This document shows, one piece after another, positions 18,887 to 29,896 of a DNA stretch of 64,000 nt. The translations under genes were made by a program, and so were the position numbers. Source of the DNA: Photorhabdus noenieputensis (GTDB taxonomy: Bacteria; Pseudomonadota; Gammaproteobacteria; Enterobacterales; Enterobacteriaceae); NCBI RefSeq assembly GCF_018448935.1, contig NZ_RCWC01000006.1:106777-170776 (forward strand), written 5' to 3'. How positions within the stretch are numbered: the first letter of the stretch is position 1; every line of letters starts with the position of its first letter. Below the pieces are notes generated by a model. It did not search any database. It was not told where the DNA came from and saw only the letters and a list, made by a program, of their open reading frames with translations.

Positions 18887-20206
18887 CTATTCACCTTTCA
18901 GTAAAGTGCGCAGCCCGGCAGCTTTATTCTCTATCTCTATCCACTCTTGTTGTGGATCAGAACCCATCACAATCCCGGCACCGGCATACAGTGAAAGTAA
19001 ATTGTCGTTAATTTCTGCGCAACGTAGGGAAACCGCAAACTCACTCTGTTCACAGGAGAGATATCCTGCGGAACCCGCATACCAATCACGATTGAATGGT
19101 TCGCTATCACGAATAAAATCACGTGCCGTTTCACGAGGTAATCCAGCAACAGCAGCCGTTGGTTGTAAACGATGCAAACAATCACTATCACGGGCATTCT
19201 TTAATTTTCCCTGAATCCGACGGCGTAAATGCTGGACTTTTCGCAAACGAATCACATCTGGCGGAGCCACATCGACAGAAACCACGGCACCTTGAAGACG
19301 CTGACAAATATCATCAACAACGAGCAAATTTTCATGCTGATTTTTTTTATCGCCTAGCAGCCATTGCCCCAATTTTTCGGCTTGCTGAGCATCATCAGAA
19401 TTAGCAACCGTCCCCGCCAACGCTTCTGTATAAAGCTGAGTCTGCTTACGGTAGTAAAGCCGTTCGGGTGAAGACGCCAAAAATGCCTCGTACCGATTAA
19501 AAGCCAGCATAAAATGATAACAACGGTGATTTATCTGGCGACTCACTGCCATAAATTGTCCAGCCGCTAAAGATTCACTCAATATTAGTTGCGTCTTACG
19601 CGCCATCACAACCTTCTCCATCTTACGATGGGTGATAGTCTCCAAAGCCTGCTCAATCAAGTCACACCATTGAGTACGCTCTGGTACATTCTCCGCGTTC
19701 ACGACCACCGCCTGTAACGCAGAGAATTCCCGGTGCGGAACTAACTGTTGCAAAAATTCCTGTGCATTTTTTACATCTTGTCGGCCAGCTATATTTAAAT
19801 ACAACCAGCTTTCGTCACGGCAGCGACGTAATTCGATACGAGGTAAAAACAGATAACCCGCTTCTCCTACTTCGGATTGCGTAATACGAGCGGGTTGAAT
19901 CCGATCCCAAGCATTCAGCCCCCAGATCCGTATCTGTGGAAACTGACTATTTCTGTACAAAAAATCTTCGGCTAAAGCGATATCACTGAAAAGACGGATT
20001 TGCCCACAAGCAGCGACCTCTTCATGGCCCTCTCTGTGATGCCAATAGAACTGTGGATAATGAGACTGAACTGCCAGCCATTCCAGCCAGTAAGTGCTGC
20101 AACCTGCTGGCAAAGGAAATGAAATCTGTTGGATACCAACTTCGCTAACTTGTTCATTACTCAGTGTTTTGCATACATTAGCGACAACATTAGCAATTTG
20201 ATTCAC
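18887..20206 (-). CDS. menF: Isochorismate synthase MenF
   Basis: About 440 residues. It converts chorismate to isochorismate, the entry step to menaquinone. The C-terminal chorismate-binding domain holds KVVMARKTQL, EALAGTVANSDD, HQHENLLVVDDI-type Glu/Asp residues and LQPTAAVAGLPRETA, with YAGSAGYL and YAGAGIV. The frame stays open to an ATG at 20254, but those first 16 residues are hydrophobic, unlike the family and without a ribosome-binding site. A GTG at 20206 or 20209 after GGGGCAG is the likelier start. First gene of the men operon. Confidence 0.92.
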   Translation of the reverse strand: MNQIANVVANVCKTLSNEQVSEVGIQQISFPLPAGCSTYWLEWLAVQSHYPQFYWHHREGHEEVAACGQIRLFSDIALAEDFLYRNSQFPQIRIWGLNAWDRIQPARITQSEVGEAGYLFLPRIELRRCRDESWLYLNIAGRQDVKNAQEFLQQLVPHREFSALQAVVVNAENVPERTQWCDLIEQALETITHRKMEKVVMARKTQLILSESLAAGQFMAVSRQINHRCYHFMLAFNRYEAFLASSPERLYYRKQTQLYTEALAGTVANSDDAQQAEKLGQWLLGDKKNQHENLLVVDDICQRLQGAVVSVDVAPPDVIRLRKVQHLRRRIQGKLKNARDSDCLHRLQPTAAVAGLPRETARDFIRDSEPFNRDWYAGSAGYLSCEQSEFAVSLRCAEINDNLLSLYAGAGIVMGSDPQQEWIEIENKAAGLRTLLKGE

Positions 20207-20254
20207 CACTTCTGCCCCAAAAGACGTGATAAAAATTAGGATTATACGGGGCAT

Positions 20255-21213
20255 TAATAATAATTAAAGCCCTGATTATTTATGTAACTATACTTGTTCG
20301 ATTCCGTTAGCGGAATGCCATTATCTCAATACTGAAACAGGATAAATCAGAAATTTTGTCCTTCAGATAACGAATACTAAGTTCATTAGTATGATCAATT
20401 TTCACGATGCAATTTATAAAAAGTGACTCTTTTACTTACTACGAAAAATCTACTAAATAGCGTTATTATAAACAAAGAAATAAACACTTATTCTTCAAAA
20501 AAATCATATCTTATTTTCACAATAGCCAAATAAGATTATTCAAAAATCTCATTGCTTGTTAATTTGAATTATCATATAAATAATTAAGACTTTAATTAAA
20601 ATATAGATCTAAAAATAACAAAAACCTTTGTTAAATGACATTGAAAAAATAGATTACGATTCCATCTATTTTTTAAACATGCCATAAATGACAAATAAAA
20701 AAACATCTAACTTATTCTTTACAAAAAGACCATATTATCCACCTTTTAAATTAATAAGGTGAAAATTACATAACCCCCACATCATAAATCAACTTAACTA
20801 ATTGTTTTAACTGGATTTTCAAAACACAACATTAAAATATTTTATATTTACCATATTAACATCAATTAAAAAATGAAATTTCAAACCATATAAAAAAGAG
20901 AAATAAAAGATCATTCTTACATTTAATGATTAAAATAATAAAAATTCATATTATTTAATTCCATATATTAGATATACAAAAACCATAAATAATTTTATTT
21001 AAGATTAATTGCAATGCAAAAAATTATTTAATAAAACTCATGAATAAAACTATTTTTTCAACAATTACTCGCGGAAATATATGTATTTTTAATTCGGATT
21101 ATTCAATAAAAAACACAACGTTAATTTAACAATATGAGTATTATGACGTTCGGTTGTGCCTTGATGTATTTAATAGTTTTTCAATAAAGCAAGAACCACT
21201 AATGGAGAAATAT
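20255..21213. other. Long AT-rich non-coding region upstream of xaxA
   Basis: About 960 bp with very high A+T and no ORF of coding character. It separates divergent menF and xaxA and must hold both promoters. A small stem GATTCCGTTAGCGGAATG lies near 20298. I see no tRNA, IS or recognisable operator. The length suggests a complex or silenced (H-NS type) toxin promoter. Confidence 0.6.
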
Positions 21214-22428
21214 ATGTTATTAGCTCAACTTCCAGCGGAAAAAACACTAAACGAAACAGATATTCCCTCGGCTACCTTGCAATTACTGACTGGTAAACGA
21301 GAAGGTGTTGCACGCCCCGGAGGAATATTTACCAAAGAAGACCTGATTAATATCAAACTGTATGTTAAGAAAGGGCTATCATTCCCTTTTAATCTTGAGG
21401 AAGTAAAGAGCTACTTGGGTTACCAAAAGATCGATATCGCCGGATTAGAACCAGAAGATATTCACACTTTGTTTGAAGAGATCCGCACTCACTCGTTTAG
21501 CTGGAGCCATGTGGAAAACGATATTCTGCAACAGAGCATAGACCTGGAAGTAGTTGGCAAACAAATCACCGAAACGGGTGAAAATATCATTAGTATCATT
21601 AATGAAATGCCAATTATCACACGCATAAAGAGGAGATTAGGAGGGATATCGCATAGACAACTCGCCGAGATCACCTACACCCATGAAGATAGAGAAGTCT
21701 CATCTGTTCTGGGAGAAATCCTTGACACCATGAAAAATGATATTAATAAACAGCGGGAGAAAACTGAAAAGGTCAAAACCGAAGTATCTGATTTCAAGCT
21801 AAAGCTAATTGGTGGCAGATTGTCAAACGGCAGCATTGCTCTAGGTTTACAACCGCAAGTCGAAAATAAGCGAAAGCTGATGAGAGATAATAAGATGTCG
21901 GTCAGCATCGGAGATCTGGACGATAAAATCACTGAGAAAAAAGAGGAAATTACCCAACTCAAGAAAGACTACGATAGATTCGTAGGATTAGCTTTCTCCG
22001 GTATCGCAGGGGGACTGATCGGCCTCGCTATTACTGGTGGCATTTTTGGTTCCAAGGCAGAAGAAGTGCGAAAACGTAAAAATATGCTGATCGAAGAAGT
22101 ACGCAGCCTGGAAGAGAGCATCAAAGGTAAACGCGCACTACAAAAATCTATTACTAGTTTATCACTTGATTTTAGCGACATTGATACCCGTCTGTTGGAT
22201 GCAGAAGTGGCTCTGAACCATTTGGATTACATGTGGCAATCCATGCTGACCCAGATCAGCGCGTCTAAAGACAAATTCACCCAAATTAACGATGCACTGA
22301 ATCTGACCTCTTTTATCACTAAATTCCAGCAAGTCATAAACCCTTGGAAAGAGGTAGAAGGTTCCGCTAAACAATTAGTCAAAGTTTTCGATGAAGCATT
22401 GAAAGAATACAAACATCGCTATAACTAA
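21214..22428 (+). CDS. xaxA: XaxA/PaxA-like subunit of binary α-pore-forming cytotoxin
   Basis: 404 residues from the ATG at 21214, chosen because GGAGAA lies just ahead. The frame extends to a TTG at 21154 and another ATG at 21202. Family of XaxA (Xenorhabdus), YaxA (Yersinia) and PaxA (Photorhabdus). A mostly helical body contains long coiled-coil segments (residues about 170-255 and 285-310). A single hydrophobic glycine-rich stretch around residues 256-280 (LAFSGIAGGLIGLAITGG) would insert in the membrane. There is no signal peptide, as in the family. With XaxB it forms lytic pores causing necrosis and apoptosis of insect and mammalian cells. Stop is 45 bp before xaxB. Confidence 0.88.
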   Translation: MLLAQLPAEKTLNETDIPSATLQLLTGKREGVARPGGIFTKEDLINIKLYVKKGLSFPFNLEEVKSYLGYQKIDIAGLEPEDIHTLFEEIRTHSFSWSHVENDILQQSIDLEVVGKQITETGENIISIINEMPIITRIKRRLGGISHRQLAEITYTHEDREVSSVLGEILDTMKNDINKQREKTEKVKTEVSDFKLKLIGGRLSNGSIALGLQPQVENKRKLMRDNKMSVSIGDLDDKITEKKEEITQLKKDYDRFVGLAFSGIAGGLIGLAITGGIFGSKAEEVRKRKNMLIEEVRSLEESIKGKRALQKSITSLSLDFSDIDTRLLDAEVALNHLDYMWQSMLTQISASKDKFTQINDALNLTSFITKFQQVINPWKEVEGSAKQLVKVFDEALKEYKHRYN

Positions 22429-22473
22429 TCGTTCCCCGTGTTACATAGGACTATAGAAAAAAGGAGTATTAAA

Positions 22474-23535
22474 ATGACTGAAGTCATTACTTTCCCTCAG
22501 AAAACTATTACTTATCCAGAAATCAGCGTAAAAACTTTGAGTCAAGCGGTGAAAAACATTTGGCGTTTAACACACCAGCAAAAATCAGGCATTGAAATCA
22601 TCCAGGAAAAAACTCTGCGCATAAGCTTATATAGCCGTGATATCGACGAAGCCGCTCGCGCCTCTGTGCCTCATCTACAAACTGTTCTGAGGCAACTCCC
22701 ACCTCAAGACTATTTCCAGACCATCATCGAAATTGATACTGCTCTGGAAAATACCGAATTGGATGACGAGACACGAAAGACCCTGTTGGAAGCACGTTCA
22801 GAACAAGTACGCAGTTTAAATAAAGATGTTAAAAACGTCATTTCCAGCTTCCACGAAGAAGCTAATATAATGACCAGCAAAATTGCTGATGTTCAGAATG
22901 TTGTTATTTTAGAACGTCTGGAAGAGCGCCTGAAAGAAGAACAGGAAAAAAAAGAAGAGCTGCAAGCCGATATTACGCAGAAAGAGCAGGATAAGGCCAA
23001 ATTAATCCCAGATCGCGACAAGCTCATCGAAAGCCAAAATATTATCCGTCAATATAATCTGGCCGATATGTTTAAGGACTATATTCCCGATGTCAGTGAA
23101 CTGGACAAACTGAATCTGTCTAGCCCTAAAAAAGAATTGATCAAACAAGCGATCAAACAAGGAATTGAGATCACTAAAAAGATTCTGACCAATATCTCCA
23201 CCGGGCTAAAGTATGTTGAGCTAGCTGATGCCAGAATCAAATTGGATAAACAAATCGCTCAATTAACCGAAGATTGCGACGATTTAAAAACTCAGTTAAA
23301 AGGCGTAGAACAACGGATTGCCGGTATCGCTGATGTGCATCAAATCGATAAAGAACGCACTACCCTATTACTCCAGGCAACTAAACTGGAACAAGTATGG
23401 AGCATCTTTGCCAGCCAATTACAGGAGACCATAGATGATCAAACCCGTCAGCAAAGCCTGACTAAACTCATACACGATCAGCTAGACTACCTTGACAATC
23501 TGGAATCACAATACAGCGGGATTCTGCTGAAATAA
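22474..23535 (+). CDS. xaxB: XaxB/PaxB-like subunit of binary α-pore-forming cytotoxin
   Basis: 353 residues from the ATG at 22474 after AAAGGAG; the frame reaches a GTG at 22438 that has no such site. It is rich in helices and coiled coil (LEERLKEEQEKKEELQADI near residue 150). A moderately amphipathic centre (YNLADMFKDYIPDV to LTNISTGLKYVELAD) would form the membrane-inserting part, and the C-terminal helix ends LDNLESQYSGILLK. In the solved XaxAB and YaxAB pores, A and B subunits form heterodimers that assemble into the ring. Operon with xaxA, followed by a terminator. Confidence 0.88.
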   Translation: MTEVITFPQKTITYPEISVKTLSQAVKNIWRLTHQQKSGIEIIQEKTLRISLYSRDIDEAARASVPHLQTVLRQLPPQDYFQTIIEIDTALENTELDDETRKTLLEARSEQVRSLNKDVKNVISSFHEEANIMTSKIADVQNVVILERLEERLKEEQEKKEELQADITQKEQDKAKLIPDRDKLIESQNIIRQYNLADMFKDYIPDVSELDKLNLSSPKKELIKQAIKQGIEITKKILTNISTGLKYVELADARIKLDKQIAQLTEDCDDLKTQLKGVEQRIAGIADVHQIDKERTTLLLQATKLEQVWSIFASQLQETIDDQTRQQSLTKLIHDQLDYLDNLESQYSGILLK

Positions 23536-23570
23536 ATATAAGCTTGTCCTCTGAATCAACAAATTGCAAT

Positions 23571-23602
23571 AACCCGGTAAGGATGATCTTACCGGGTTTT
23601 TA
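23571..23602 (+). terminator. Rho-independent terminator after xaxB
   Basis: Perfect 11-bp stem AACCCGGTAAG / CTTACCGGGTT with a 6-nt loop, followed by TTTTATT. It lies in the 98-bp gap between convergent xaxB and nuoN and may also stop nuo transcripts. Confidence 0.88.
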
Positions 23603-23633
23603 TTCCAAATAATCCGTACAACTGACTGGCTAT

Positions 23634-25091
23634 TTAGAGAATAATTTTCGCTTGCTGTATCACATCAATCAGCGGTTGAGGCCAAATCCCTAGCGCTAAC
23701 ACCAGTAATGCAGAAATCAAAACAACGATCCCGCCGGCAGTCGATGCCCAATTCCTTGGTGTGTCACGATTAAGAGCCTTCGGCGCAGGCAGGTACAAAC
23801 TCACCATGACCCGTAGGTAGTAATACAAACCGATAGCACTACCCACAACCACAGCACCTGTCAGCCACCACAGTTCCGCTTTCACACCCAACACAATGAC
23901 GTAGAACTTACCAATAAAGCCAAACGTCATTGGTATCCCTGCCAGTGACAACATCATCACCGTCATCACCGCGGACAGAATCGGTTTATGCCAAAACAGG
24001 CCGCGGTATGAGTAGAGGGAATCCGCATCCGGCCCTTTATATGGGCTGGACATGAGGCTAACAACGCCAAATGCGCCGATACTGCTAAACAGATAACCTG
24101 CCAGATAGATACCGACTGTTTCTTCCGAAAGCTGGTGATTCTGTACCGCCACCAACGCCACCAGCAGATAACCCAAGTGAGCAATCGAAGAGTAACCAAG
24201 CAGACGTTTGATATTTGTCTGGGTCAGCGCCATCAAGTTACCGAACAACATAGAGGCAATCGCAATAACGGTTAATATCGTGCGCAATGCTTCGCTATCC
24301 GCCATTGGTGCTTCAACAAACAAACGCACCACTACTGCGAAAATCGCTATCTTACTGGCTGTTGCCAGGAAGGTAGAGACCGGAGCAGGCGCGCCCTGAT
24401 AAACATCCGGTGTCCAGAGATGGAAAGGCACCAGTGATAATTTGAAGCCAAGGCCAACAACCAGCATACCCAAGCCTGACAGTATCAAAGGTTGATAGAT
24501 ATAGCTGTCAGACAAGCGATGCCCCAATGCAGCAAAAGAGAGATCGCCTGATTCCGCATATAACAACGCTATACCAAACAGCATGAAAGAAGAGGCTGCC
24601 GCAGACAGCAACATATACTTAATTGCCGCTTCCAGAGAGCGTTTCTGGCGATATGCATAACCAATCAAACCAAACAGCGGCAAAGTTAATAACTCAATGC
24701 CGATAAACAACGATGCCAAGTGGTTTGCACAAGCCAGAAGAATCCCGCCCACTGTCGCAATTAGCACCAGCAAATAGAACTCTTCTTTGTTATCTGGATA
24801 ATTTTCTAACCAGGAATAGGCGAAAGTCGTCGTTGCCAGGCTCGCAACCAGCACGAGACCGATATAGAGCATTGCATAGCGATCCACATGAACCAGTGGA
24901 GTGACATCCATCGCTTCTTGCTGTCCGACAAAATAGAGAGACAGTAGAGCCAGATTCAAACCTACCACGGTCAGAGTGGTGTTAATAAAGTGATCGCGTC
25001 GCCACGCAATGGACAGCATCACAACCACTACCGTCAATCCGACGATCAACAGCGGTAACAGCGCGATCAGTTGTTGAGGAGTTATTGTCAT
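23634..25091 (-). CDS. nuoN: NADH-quinone oxidoreductase subunit NuoN
   Basis: 485 residues, the same length as the E. coli subunit, with about 14 transmembrane helices. An antiporter-like proton-pumping subunit of complex I. The conserved membrane Lys is in [12 protein letters not shown] near residue 217, followed by [10 protein letters not shown]. Last gene of nuo; starts 6 bp after nuoM. Confidence 0.96.
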   Translation of the reverse strand: MTITPQQLIALLPLLIVGLTVVVVMLSIAWRRDHFINTTLTVVGLNLALLSLYFVGQQEAMDVTPLVHVDRYAMLYIGLVLVASLATTTFAYSWLENYPDNKEEFYLLVLIATVGGILLACANHLASLFIGIELLTLPLFGLIGYAYRQKRSLEAAIKYMLLSAAASSFMLFGIALLYAESGDLSFAALGHRLSDSYIYQPLILSGLGMLVVGLGFKLSLVPFHLWTPDVYQGAPAPVSTFLATASKIAIFAVVVRLFVEAPMADSEALRTILTVIAIASMLFGNLMALTQTNIKRLLGYSSIAHLGYLLVALVAVQNHQLSEETVGIYLAGYLFSSIGAFGVVSLMSSPYKGPDADSLYSYRGLFWHKPILSAVMTVMMLSLAGIPMTFGFIGKFYVIVLGVKAELWWLTGAVVVGSAIGLYYYLRVMVSLYLPAPKALNRDTPRNWASTAGGIVVLISALLVLALGIWPQPLIDVIQQAKIIL

Positions 25092-25097
25092 GGCGAA

Positions 25098-26618
25098 TTA
25101 CGGCCTTGTAGTTGAAATTGAAGCTGAATACCAGGTCTGGATGTTATCCATCGCTGCCGCTGAAGTATCAAGGATAGGTTGTGGGTAGAAACCCATCACC
25201 ACCAGTAATATCAACAGCACCATTACAATGGATACTTCTCGCATATCCATCCGTCTTAGTGGTTCGTCTGATTTTGCCTCACCGTAGTAAGCACGTTGCA
25301 TCATATACAGGGCATAAACAGAGGCGAAGACCAGACCAAATACAGAAATCGTTATAATTAACGGAAATTCACTAAAACTACCAAACAGGATCATAAATTC
25401 ACCGATGAAGTTACCGGTCCCCGGCATTCCCAGTGTCGCAACAGCAAAGGAGAGCGATAACGCAGGCAAGAACTGCACACGTTTCCACAAACCACCCATG
25501 AGATTCATATCACGGGTATGTAAGCGCTCATAAAGTTGCCCACAGAGAATAAACATACCTGCGGCTGACAGACCATGAGCAATCATCTGAATAATTGCCC
25601 CTTGGTAAGCAAGCTGGCTGCCAGAATAGATCGCGATTAACACAAACCCCATATGAGAGATACTGGTATAAGCAATCAAGCGCTTGATATCTGTCTGGCT
25701 GAATGCCATCCATGCGCCATAGAAGATCCCGAGCACACCAAACCACATCGCAATCGGTGTGAACTCATGAGAAGCTTCCGGGAACAGTGGCAAAGCGAAA
25801 CGCAACAGACCATAACCCGCCGTTTTCAGCAAAATACCCGCCAAGTCAACAGAACCCGCTGTCGGTGCCTGACTGTGCGCATCAGGTAACCACCCATGTA
25901 ACGGCACAACCGGCATTTTTACAGCAAACGCAATGAAGAAACCGAGCATCAGCAAGTATTGAACGGTATGTGACATGGGTGTATTCAGCAGTTTTTGATA
26001 GCTGAATGTCCACTCACCTGTTCCGTTATAGTGAACCAATACCAACGCCATAATCGCAATTAACATCACCAAGCCACTCGCCTGGGTGTAAATGAAAAAC
26101 TTGGTCGCCGCGGTGATACGAGTCTTACCGCCTGAACCTCTGTGCCCCCAAAGCGCAATCAGGAAGTACATCGGCACCAACATCATTTCCCAGAAGAAGA
26201 AGAACAGGAACATGTCGATAGCGAGGAACACCCCCATCACACCACCCAAGATCCACAGCAGGTTCAAGTGGAAAAAGCCCTGATATGGCTGATTTTCCGT
26301 CCATGAACAGAGAATAGCCATCAGCCCCAGTAGTGCGGTCAACACCACCATCAGCAGCGATAAGCCATCCAGAGCAAGGTGAATACTGATACCAAAACGT
26401 GGGATCCACGGCATAAGAAATTCCTCTTGCCATTGAGGTATCCCTTGTGGATTCGCCAAGGTGTAGCCCCCCTGCAACCACAGTTGCAGAGAGAGCACCA
26501 GAGTCAACCCCATCGAGATTAACGCGATCCAACGCGGTACACGGGTACCGAAGCGTTCAGCCTGCCAACTCAACAGACCACCGATGAAGGGCATAAGAAT
26601 TAGCCAAGGTAATAGCAT
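25098..26618 (-). CDS. nuoM: NADH-quinone oxidoreductase subunit NuoM
   Basis: 506 residues, about 14 membrane helices. Antiporter-like subunit of the complex I membrane arm. Key charged residues are the Glu in FFWEMMLVPMYF near 144 and the Lys in AVKMPVVPLHGWLPD near 234, both part of the proton path. Follows nuoL by 20 bp. Confidence 0.96.
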   Translation of the reverse strand: MLLPWLILMPFIGGLLSWQAERFGTRVPRWIALISMGLTLVLSLQLWLQGGYTLANPQGIPQWQEEFLMPWIPRFGISIHLALDGLSLLMVVLTALLGLMAILCSWTENQPYQGFFHLNLLWILGGVMGVFLAIDMFLFFFFWEMMLVPMYFLIALWGHRGSGGKTRITAATKFFIYTQASGLVMLIAIMALVLVHYNGTGEWTFSYQKLLNTPMSHTVQYLLMLGFFIAFAVKMPVVPLHGWLPDAHSQAPTAGSVDLAGILLKTAGYGLLRFALPLFPEASHEFTPIAMWFGVLGIFYGAWMAFSQTDIKRLIAYTSISHMGFVLIAIYSGSQLAYQGAIIQMIAHGLSAAGMFILCGQLYERLHTRDMNLMGGLWKRVQFLPALSLSFAVATLGMPGTGNFIGEFMILFGSFSEFPLIITISVFGLVFASVYALYMMQRAYYGEAKSDEPLRRMDMREVSIVMVLLILLVVMGFYPQPILDTSAAAMDNIQTWYSASISTTRP

Positions 26619-26638
26619 GGCGCAATGTATCCCTTAAA

Positions 26639-28486
26639 TTAAACCAGTAGCAACAGAGCTAAAACCAGCACTGCACCCAACCCCATAGAGGCAACGTACC
26701 AACGGACCTGTCCATTTTCACTCAGGCTAAGACCTTTGTTACTCCAGCGTGATAACACCGCAGGAATATTCATCAGTGAATTTAGCGGATCGTTTCGCAA
26801 TACATGTGTAATGTTCTTGAACGGCTTAACAAATATCCAGTCATAGAGAACATCAAAGCCCCAAGCATTAAACCACCATACGGAGAAGAAACGCCCCGGA
26901 GCACTTTTCGCCACACCATTCACTAACTGACGTTTACCCAAATACAGTGCCATTGCCAACAAAATACCCGCCACAGCGATCACGCCAGAAACCACTTCCA
27001 AGGTCATTTTGCCTGTGTGATCCGTTGCATGGCTTCCCGGCAACACACCCGCTAATGGCGGCACAATCAGTGCGCCCACAAAGGTGGAAAGCACCAGCAA
27101 TACCAGTAACGGCAGGTGATGGGTAATACCTTTAACAGGATGGGCTTTGGTTTTCGCCTCACCGTGGAATACGATGAAAATCATGCGGAAGGTATACAAG
27201 GAAGTCATAAACGCCCCCGCCAGACCAGCCAGCATTAGGTTGATATGACCATGTGACATCGCTCCCCACAGAATTTCATCTTTACTGTAAAAACCGGCGG
27301 TGACAATTGGCAACGCGGATAACGCCGCGCCACCCACCAAGAAACAGACATAAACCAATGGAATGGATTTACGCAATCCTCCCATTTTGAAAATATTCTG
27401 CTCGTGGTGACAGGCCAAGATGACGGAACCCGATGCCAGGAACAACAGCGCCTTAAAGAAAGCGTGAGTCATCAGGTGGAAAATTGCTGCATCCCACGCC
27501 TGAACCCCCAACGCTAAGAACATGTAGCCAATCTGGCTCATGGTTGAGTAAGCCAATACTCGCTTAATATCAGTTTGCACTAACGCGGCAAAACCAGCCA
27601 ACACCAGCGTGATAGCGCCGATAGTGCCAACCAGTTGCAGGATTTCCGGTGCCATCAGGAATAGACCGTGACTGCGTGCAACCAAGTAAACCCCAGCGGT
27701 TACCATCGTTGCAGCATGAATCAGCGCGGAAACTGGTGTCGGACCGGCCATCGCATCGGCCAACCAAGTTTGTAACGGCAATTGGGCTGATTTACCTACC
27801 GCTCCCCCCAACAACATCAGGGTTGCCCAAGTAATCGCCGAAGAACCCGCTTCTAGATGCTGCGGTGCCAAAATCGCCAGCTCGCGGAAGTTCAACGTTC
27901 CCAGATTGTCATACAGAATGAACATGCCGATAGCCAAGAAGACGTCACCCACACGGGTAACAACAAAGGCTTTCATTGCCGCGGCACCATTCGCCGGGTT
28001 GGTATAGTAGAAGCCAATCAGCAGATAACTGCACAACCCTACCCCTTCCCAACCGAGATACATCAGCATCATGTTATCTGCCAGAACCAGTATCACCATG
28101 CTGGCAATAAACAGGTTGGTATAAGCGAAGAAACGGGAATAACCCTCTTCACCACGCATATACCACGAGGCATACATATGGATCAGGAAACCAACACCAG
28201 TCACCACACTCAACATGGTAAGCGATAAACCATCAAGAACCAGAGTGAATGGGATACTGAAATTCCCAACTTCCATCCAGTTCCATAGGTTCTGACTGTA
28301 AACCAGATCACCTGCACCATTTTGGCTGTTGAAATCGATAGCAACCCATAAGGTCACCAACGCAGCCAAACCAACAGAACTAATCCCAATGGTAGCTGAT
28401 GTATTTTCAGACCAGCGGCCACGGGAAAATGCCAACAGCAAAAATCCCAGCAGTGGCAGCAGAATTGTTAAATAGAGTAAGTTCAT
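26639..28486 (-). CDS. nuoL: NADH-quinone oxidoreductase subunit NuoL
   Basis: 615 residues. The distal antiporter-like subunit, with the long lateral C-terminal helix. The Glu in [13 protein letters not shown] near 144 and the Lys in [16 protein letters not shown] near 229 are the proton-channel residues. Overlaps nuoK by 4 bp at its start. Confidence 0.96.
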   Translation of the reverse strand: MNLLYLTILLPLLGFLLLAFSRGRWSENTSATIGISSVGLAALVTLWVAIDFNSQNGAGDLVYSQNLWNWMEVGNFSIPFTLVLDGLSLTMLSVVTGVGFLIHMYASWYMRGEEGYSRFFAYTNLFIASMVILVLADNMMLMYLGWEGVGLCSYLLIGFYYTNPANGAAAMKAFVVTRVGDVFLAIGMFILYDNLGTLNFRELAILAPQHLEAGSSAITWATLMLLGGAVGKSAQLPLQTWLADAMAGPTPVSALIHAATMVTAGVYLVARSHGLFLMAPEILQLVGTIGAITLVLAGFAALVQTDIKRVLAYSTMSQIGYMFLALGVQAWDAAIFHLMTHAFFKALLFLASGSVILACHHEQNIFKMGGLRKSIPLVYVCFLVGGAALSALPIVTAGFYSKDEILWGAMSHGHINLMLAGLAGAFMTSLYTFRMIFIVFHGEAKTKAHPVKGITHHLPLLVLLVLSTFVGALIVPPLAGVLPGSHATDHTGKMTLEVVSGVIAVAGILLAMALYLGKRQLVNGVAKSAPGRFFSVWWFNAWGFDVLYDWIFVKPFKNITHVLRNDPLNSLMNIPAVLSRWSNKGLSLSENGQVRWYVASMGLGAVLVLALLLLV

Positions 28487-28785
28487 CCGCGCATCTCACT
28501 GACTGTATCAATATTCAGATTCTGGCGACGACGATAGAGCTGCAATAACAGCGCCAGGCCAATACTCGCCTCGGCTGCCGCTAAGCTGATAGCCAAAATA
28601 AACATCACCTGACCATCTGGCTGGCCCCAATAGCTGCCTACCACAACAAAAGCCAAAGCCGCAGCATTAATCATCACTTCGAGCCCAATTAACATAAACA
28701 ACAGATTACGGCGGATAATGAGCCCGGTCAGGCCCAACACAAATAGAATTGCCGCCAAAATCAGTCCATGTTGAAGAGGTATCAT
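28483..28785 (-). CDS. nuoK: NADH-quinone oxidoreductase subunit NuoK
   Basis: 100 residues, three membrane helices. The two essential membrane glutamates are in [11 protein letters not shown] (about 36) and [11 protein letters not shown] (about 72). Overlaps nuoJ and nuoL by 4 bp each. Confidence 0.96.
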   Translation of the reverse strand: MIPLQHGLILAAILFVLGLTGLIIRRNLLFMLIGLEVMINAAALAFVVVGSYWGQPDGQVMFILAISLAAAEASIGLALLLQLYRRRQNLNIDTVSEMRG

Positions 28786-29327
28786 GGTTGTTCCTCCGCA
28801 TTTCGGTTGCTGAGCACTTCACCCTGTTTATGCTCACGGCCTATGTGATACGCCACTACCATACCGGCAAGTAATAGCAAAGAAGCCAGTTCAACGGCCA
28901 ATACATACGGACCAAACAAACTGATACCCACTTCTTTGGCACTGATAACTTCACCTGTGATATTGTCGGCAATATCGCCATGAGAAACATTGATAATGGT
29001 ATACACCAGCACAACAAGTAGCACGGCTGACAGTATCCCCGGACCGATCCAAGTCTTCGGTTTCAACCAGACACGCTCTTGTTCAACCACAGATTTGCCA
29101 AGGTTAAGCATCATCACCACGAAAACGAACAGCACCATAATGGCCCCGGCGTAAACGATGATCTCTAGCGCACCGGCAAAGTAAGCACCAAGCGAAAAAA
29201 ACACCGCTGAAAGTGCCAGCAGAGAGACAATCAGATACAAAAGCGCGTGTATCGGATTGGTATGGGTAATCACCCTGATAGTTGCCAATATGGCAATCAA
29301 CCCGGCAGTATAAAACGTAAATTCCAT
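28782..29327 (-). CDS. nuoJ: NADH-quinone oxidoreductase subunit NuoJ
   Basis: 181 residues, five membrane helices. [17 protein letters not shown] near residue 60 is the conserved helix with the π-bulge that couples quinone reduction to proton movement. Starts 12 bp after nuoI. Confidence 0.95.
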   Translation of the reverse strand: MEFTFYTAGLIAILATIRVITHTNPIHALLYLIVSLLALSAVFFSLGAYFAGALEIIVYAGAIMVLFVFVVMMLNLGKSVVEQERVWLKPKTWIGPGILSAVLLVVLVYTIINVSHGDIADNITGEVISAKEVGISLFGPYVLAVELASLLLLAGMVVAYHIGREHKQGEVLSNRNAEEQP

Positions 29328-29339
29328 GAATATCGCTCC

Positions 29340-29882
29340 TTACGGCAACAGGCTTTTAACGTCGATAGGTTTGGCTTCATTGTCGGCTTCACCTTTCGAT
29401 TTGCCGTCAATCGCCATACCTGTCTTACGGTAAAAGTTATAATCAGGATATTTACCCGGACCTGAAATCGTCAGGTCCTCTTTTTCATACACCAGATCCT
29501 GGCGCTTAAATTCCCCCATTTCAAAATCCGGCGTTAATTGGATCGCAGTAGTCGGGCAAGCTTCTTCACATAAGCCACAGAAAATACAGCGTGAGAAGTT
29601 AATGCGGAAAAATTCTGGATACCAACGACCATCTTTATGTTCAGCTTTTTGCAGTGAGATACATCCCACCGGACACACCGCCGCACACAGGTTACAGGCA
29701 ACACAACGCTCTTCACCGTCCGGATCGCGCGTCAGCACAATACGGCCACGGTAACGGGGTGGCAGATAAACCGGTTCCTCTGGATACATTTGGGTTTCGC
29801 GCTTATGAAAGGCATGCAAGCCAATCATCCAAATACTGCGTACCTGGGTGGCAAAACCAACCACTAACTCTTTTAATGTCAT
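29340..29882 (-). CDS. nuoI: NADH-quinone oxidoreductase subunit NuoI
   Basis: 180 residues with two [4Fe-4S] ferredoxin motifs, [12 protein letters not shown] near 60 and [12 protein letters not shown] near 99 (clusters N6a and N6b). They carry electrons from NuoG to NuoB. It lies 14 bp after nuoH. Confidence 0.97.
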   Translation of the reverse strand: MTLKELVVGFATQVRSIWMIGLHAFHKRETQMYPEEPVYLPPRYRGRIVLTRDPDGEERCVACNLCAAVCPVGCISLQKAEHKDGRWYPEFFRINFSRCIFCGLCEEACPTTAIQLTPDFEMGEFKRQDLVYEKEDLTISGPGKYPDYNFYRKTGMAIDGKSKGEADNEAKPIDVKSLLP

Positions 29883-29896
29883 GGTTCATTCCCCCC

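Noticed and set aside
21154..21213. TTG start giving a longer XaxA
   Set aside because: GGAGAA directly before the ATG at 21214 is a much better start, and the extra residues have no coding character.
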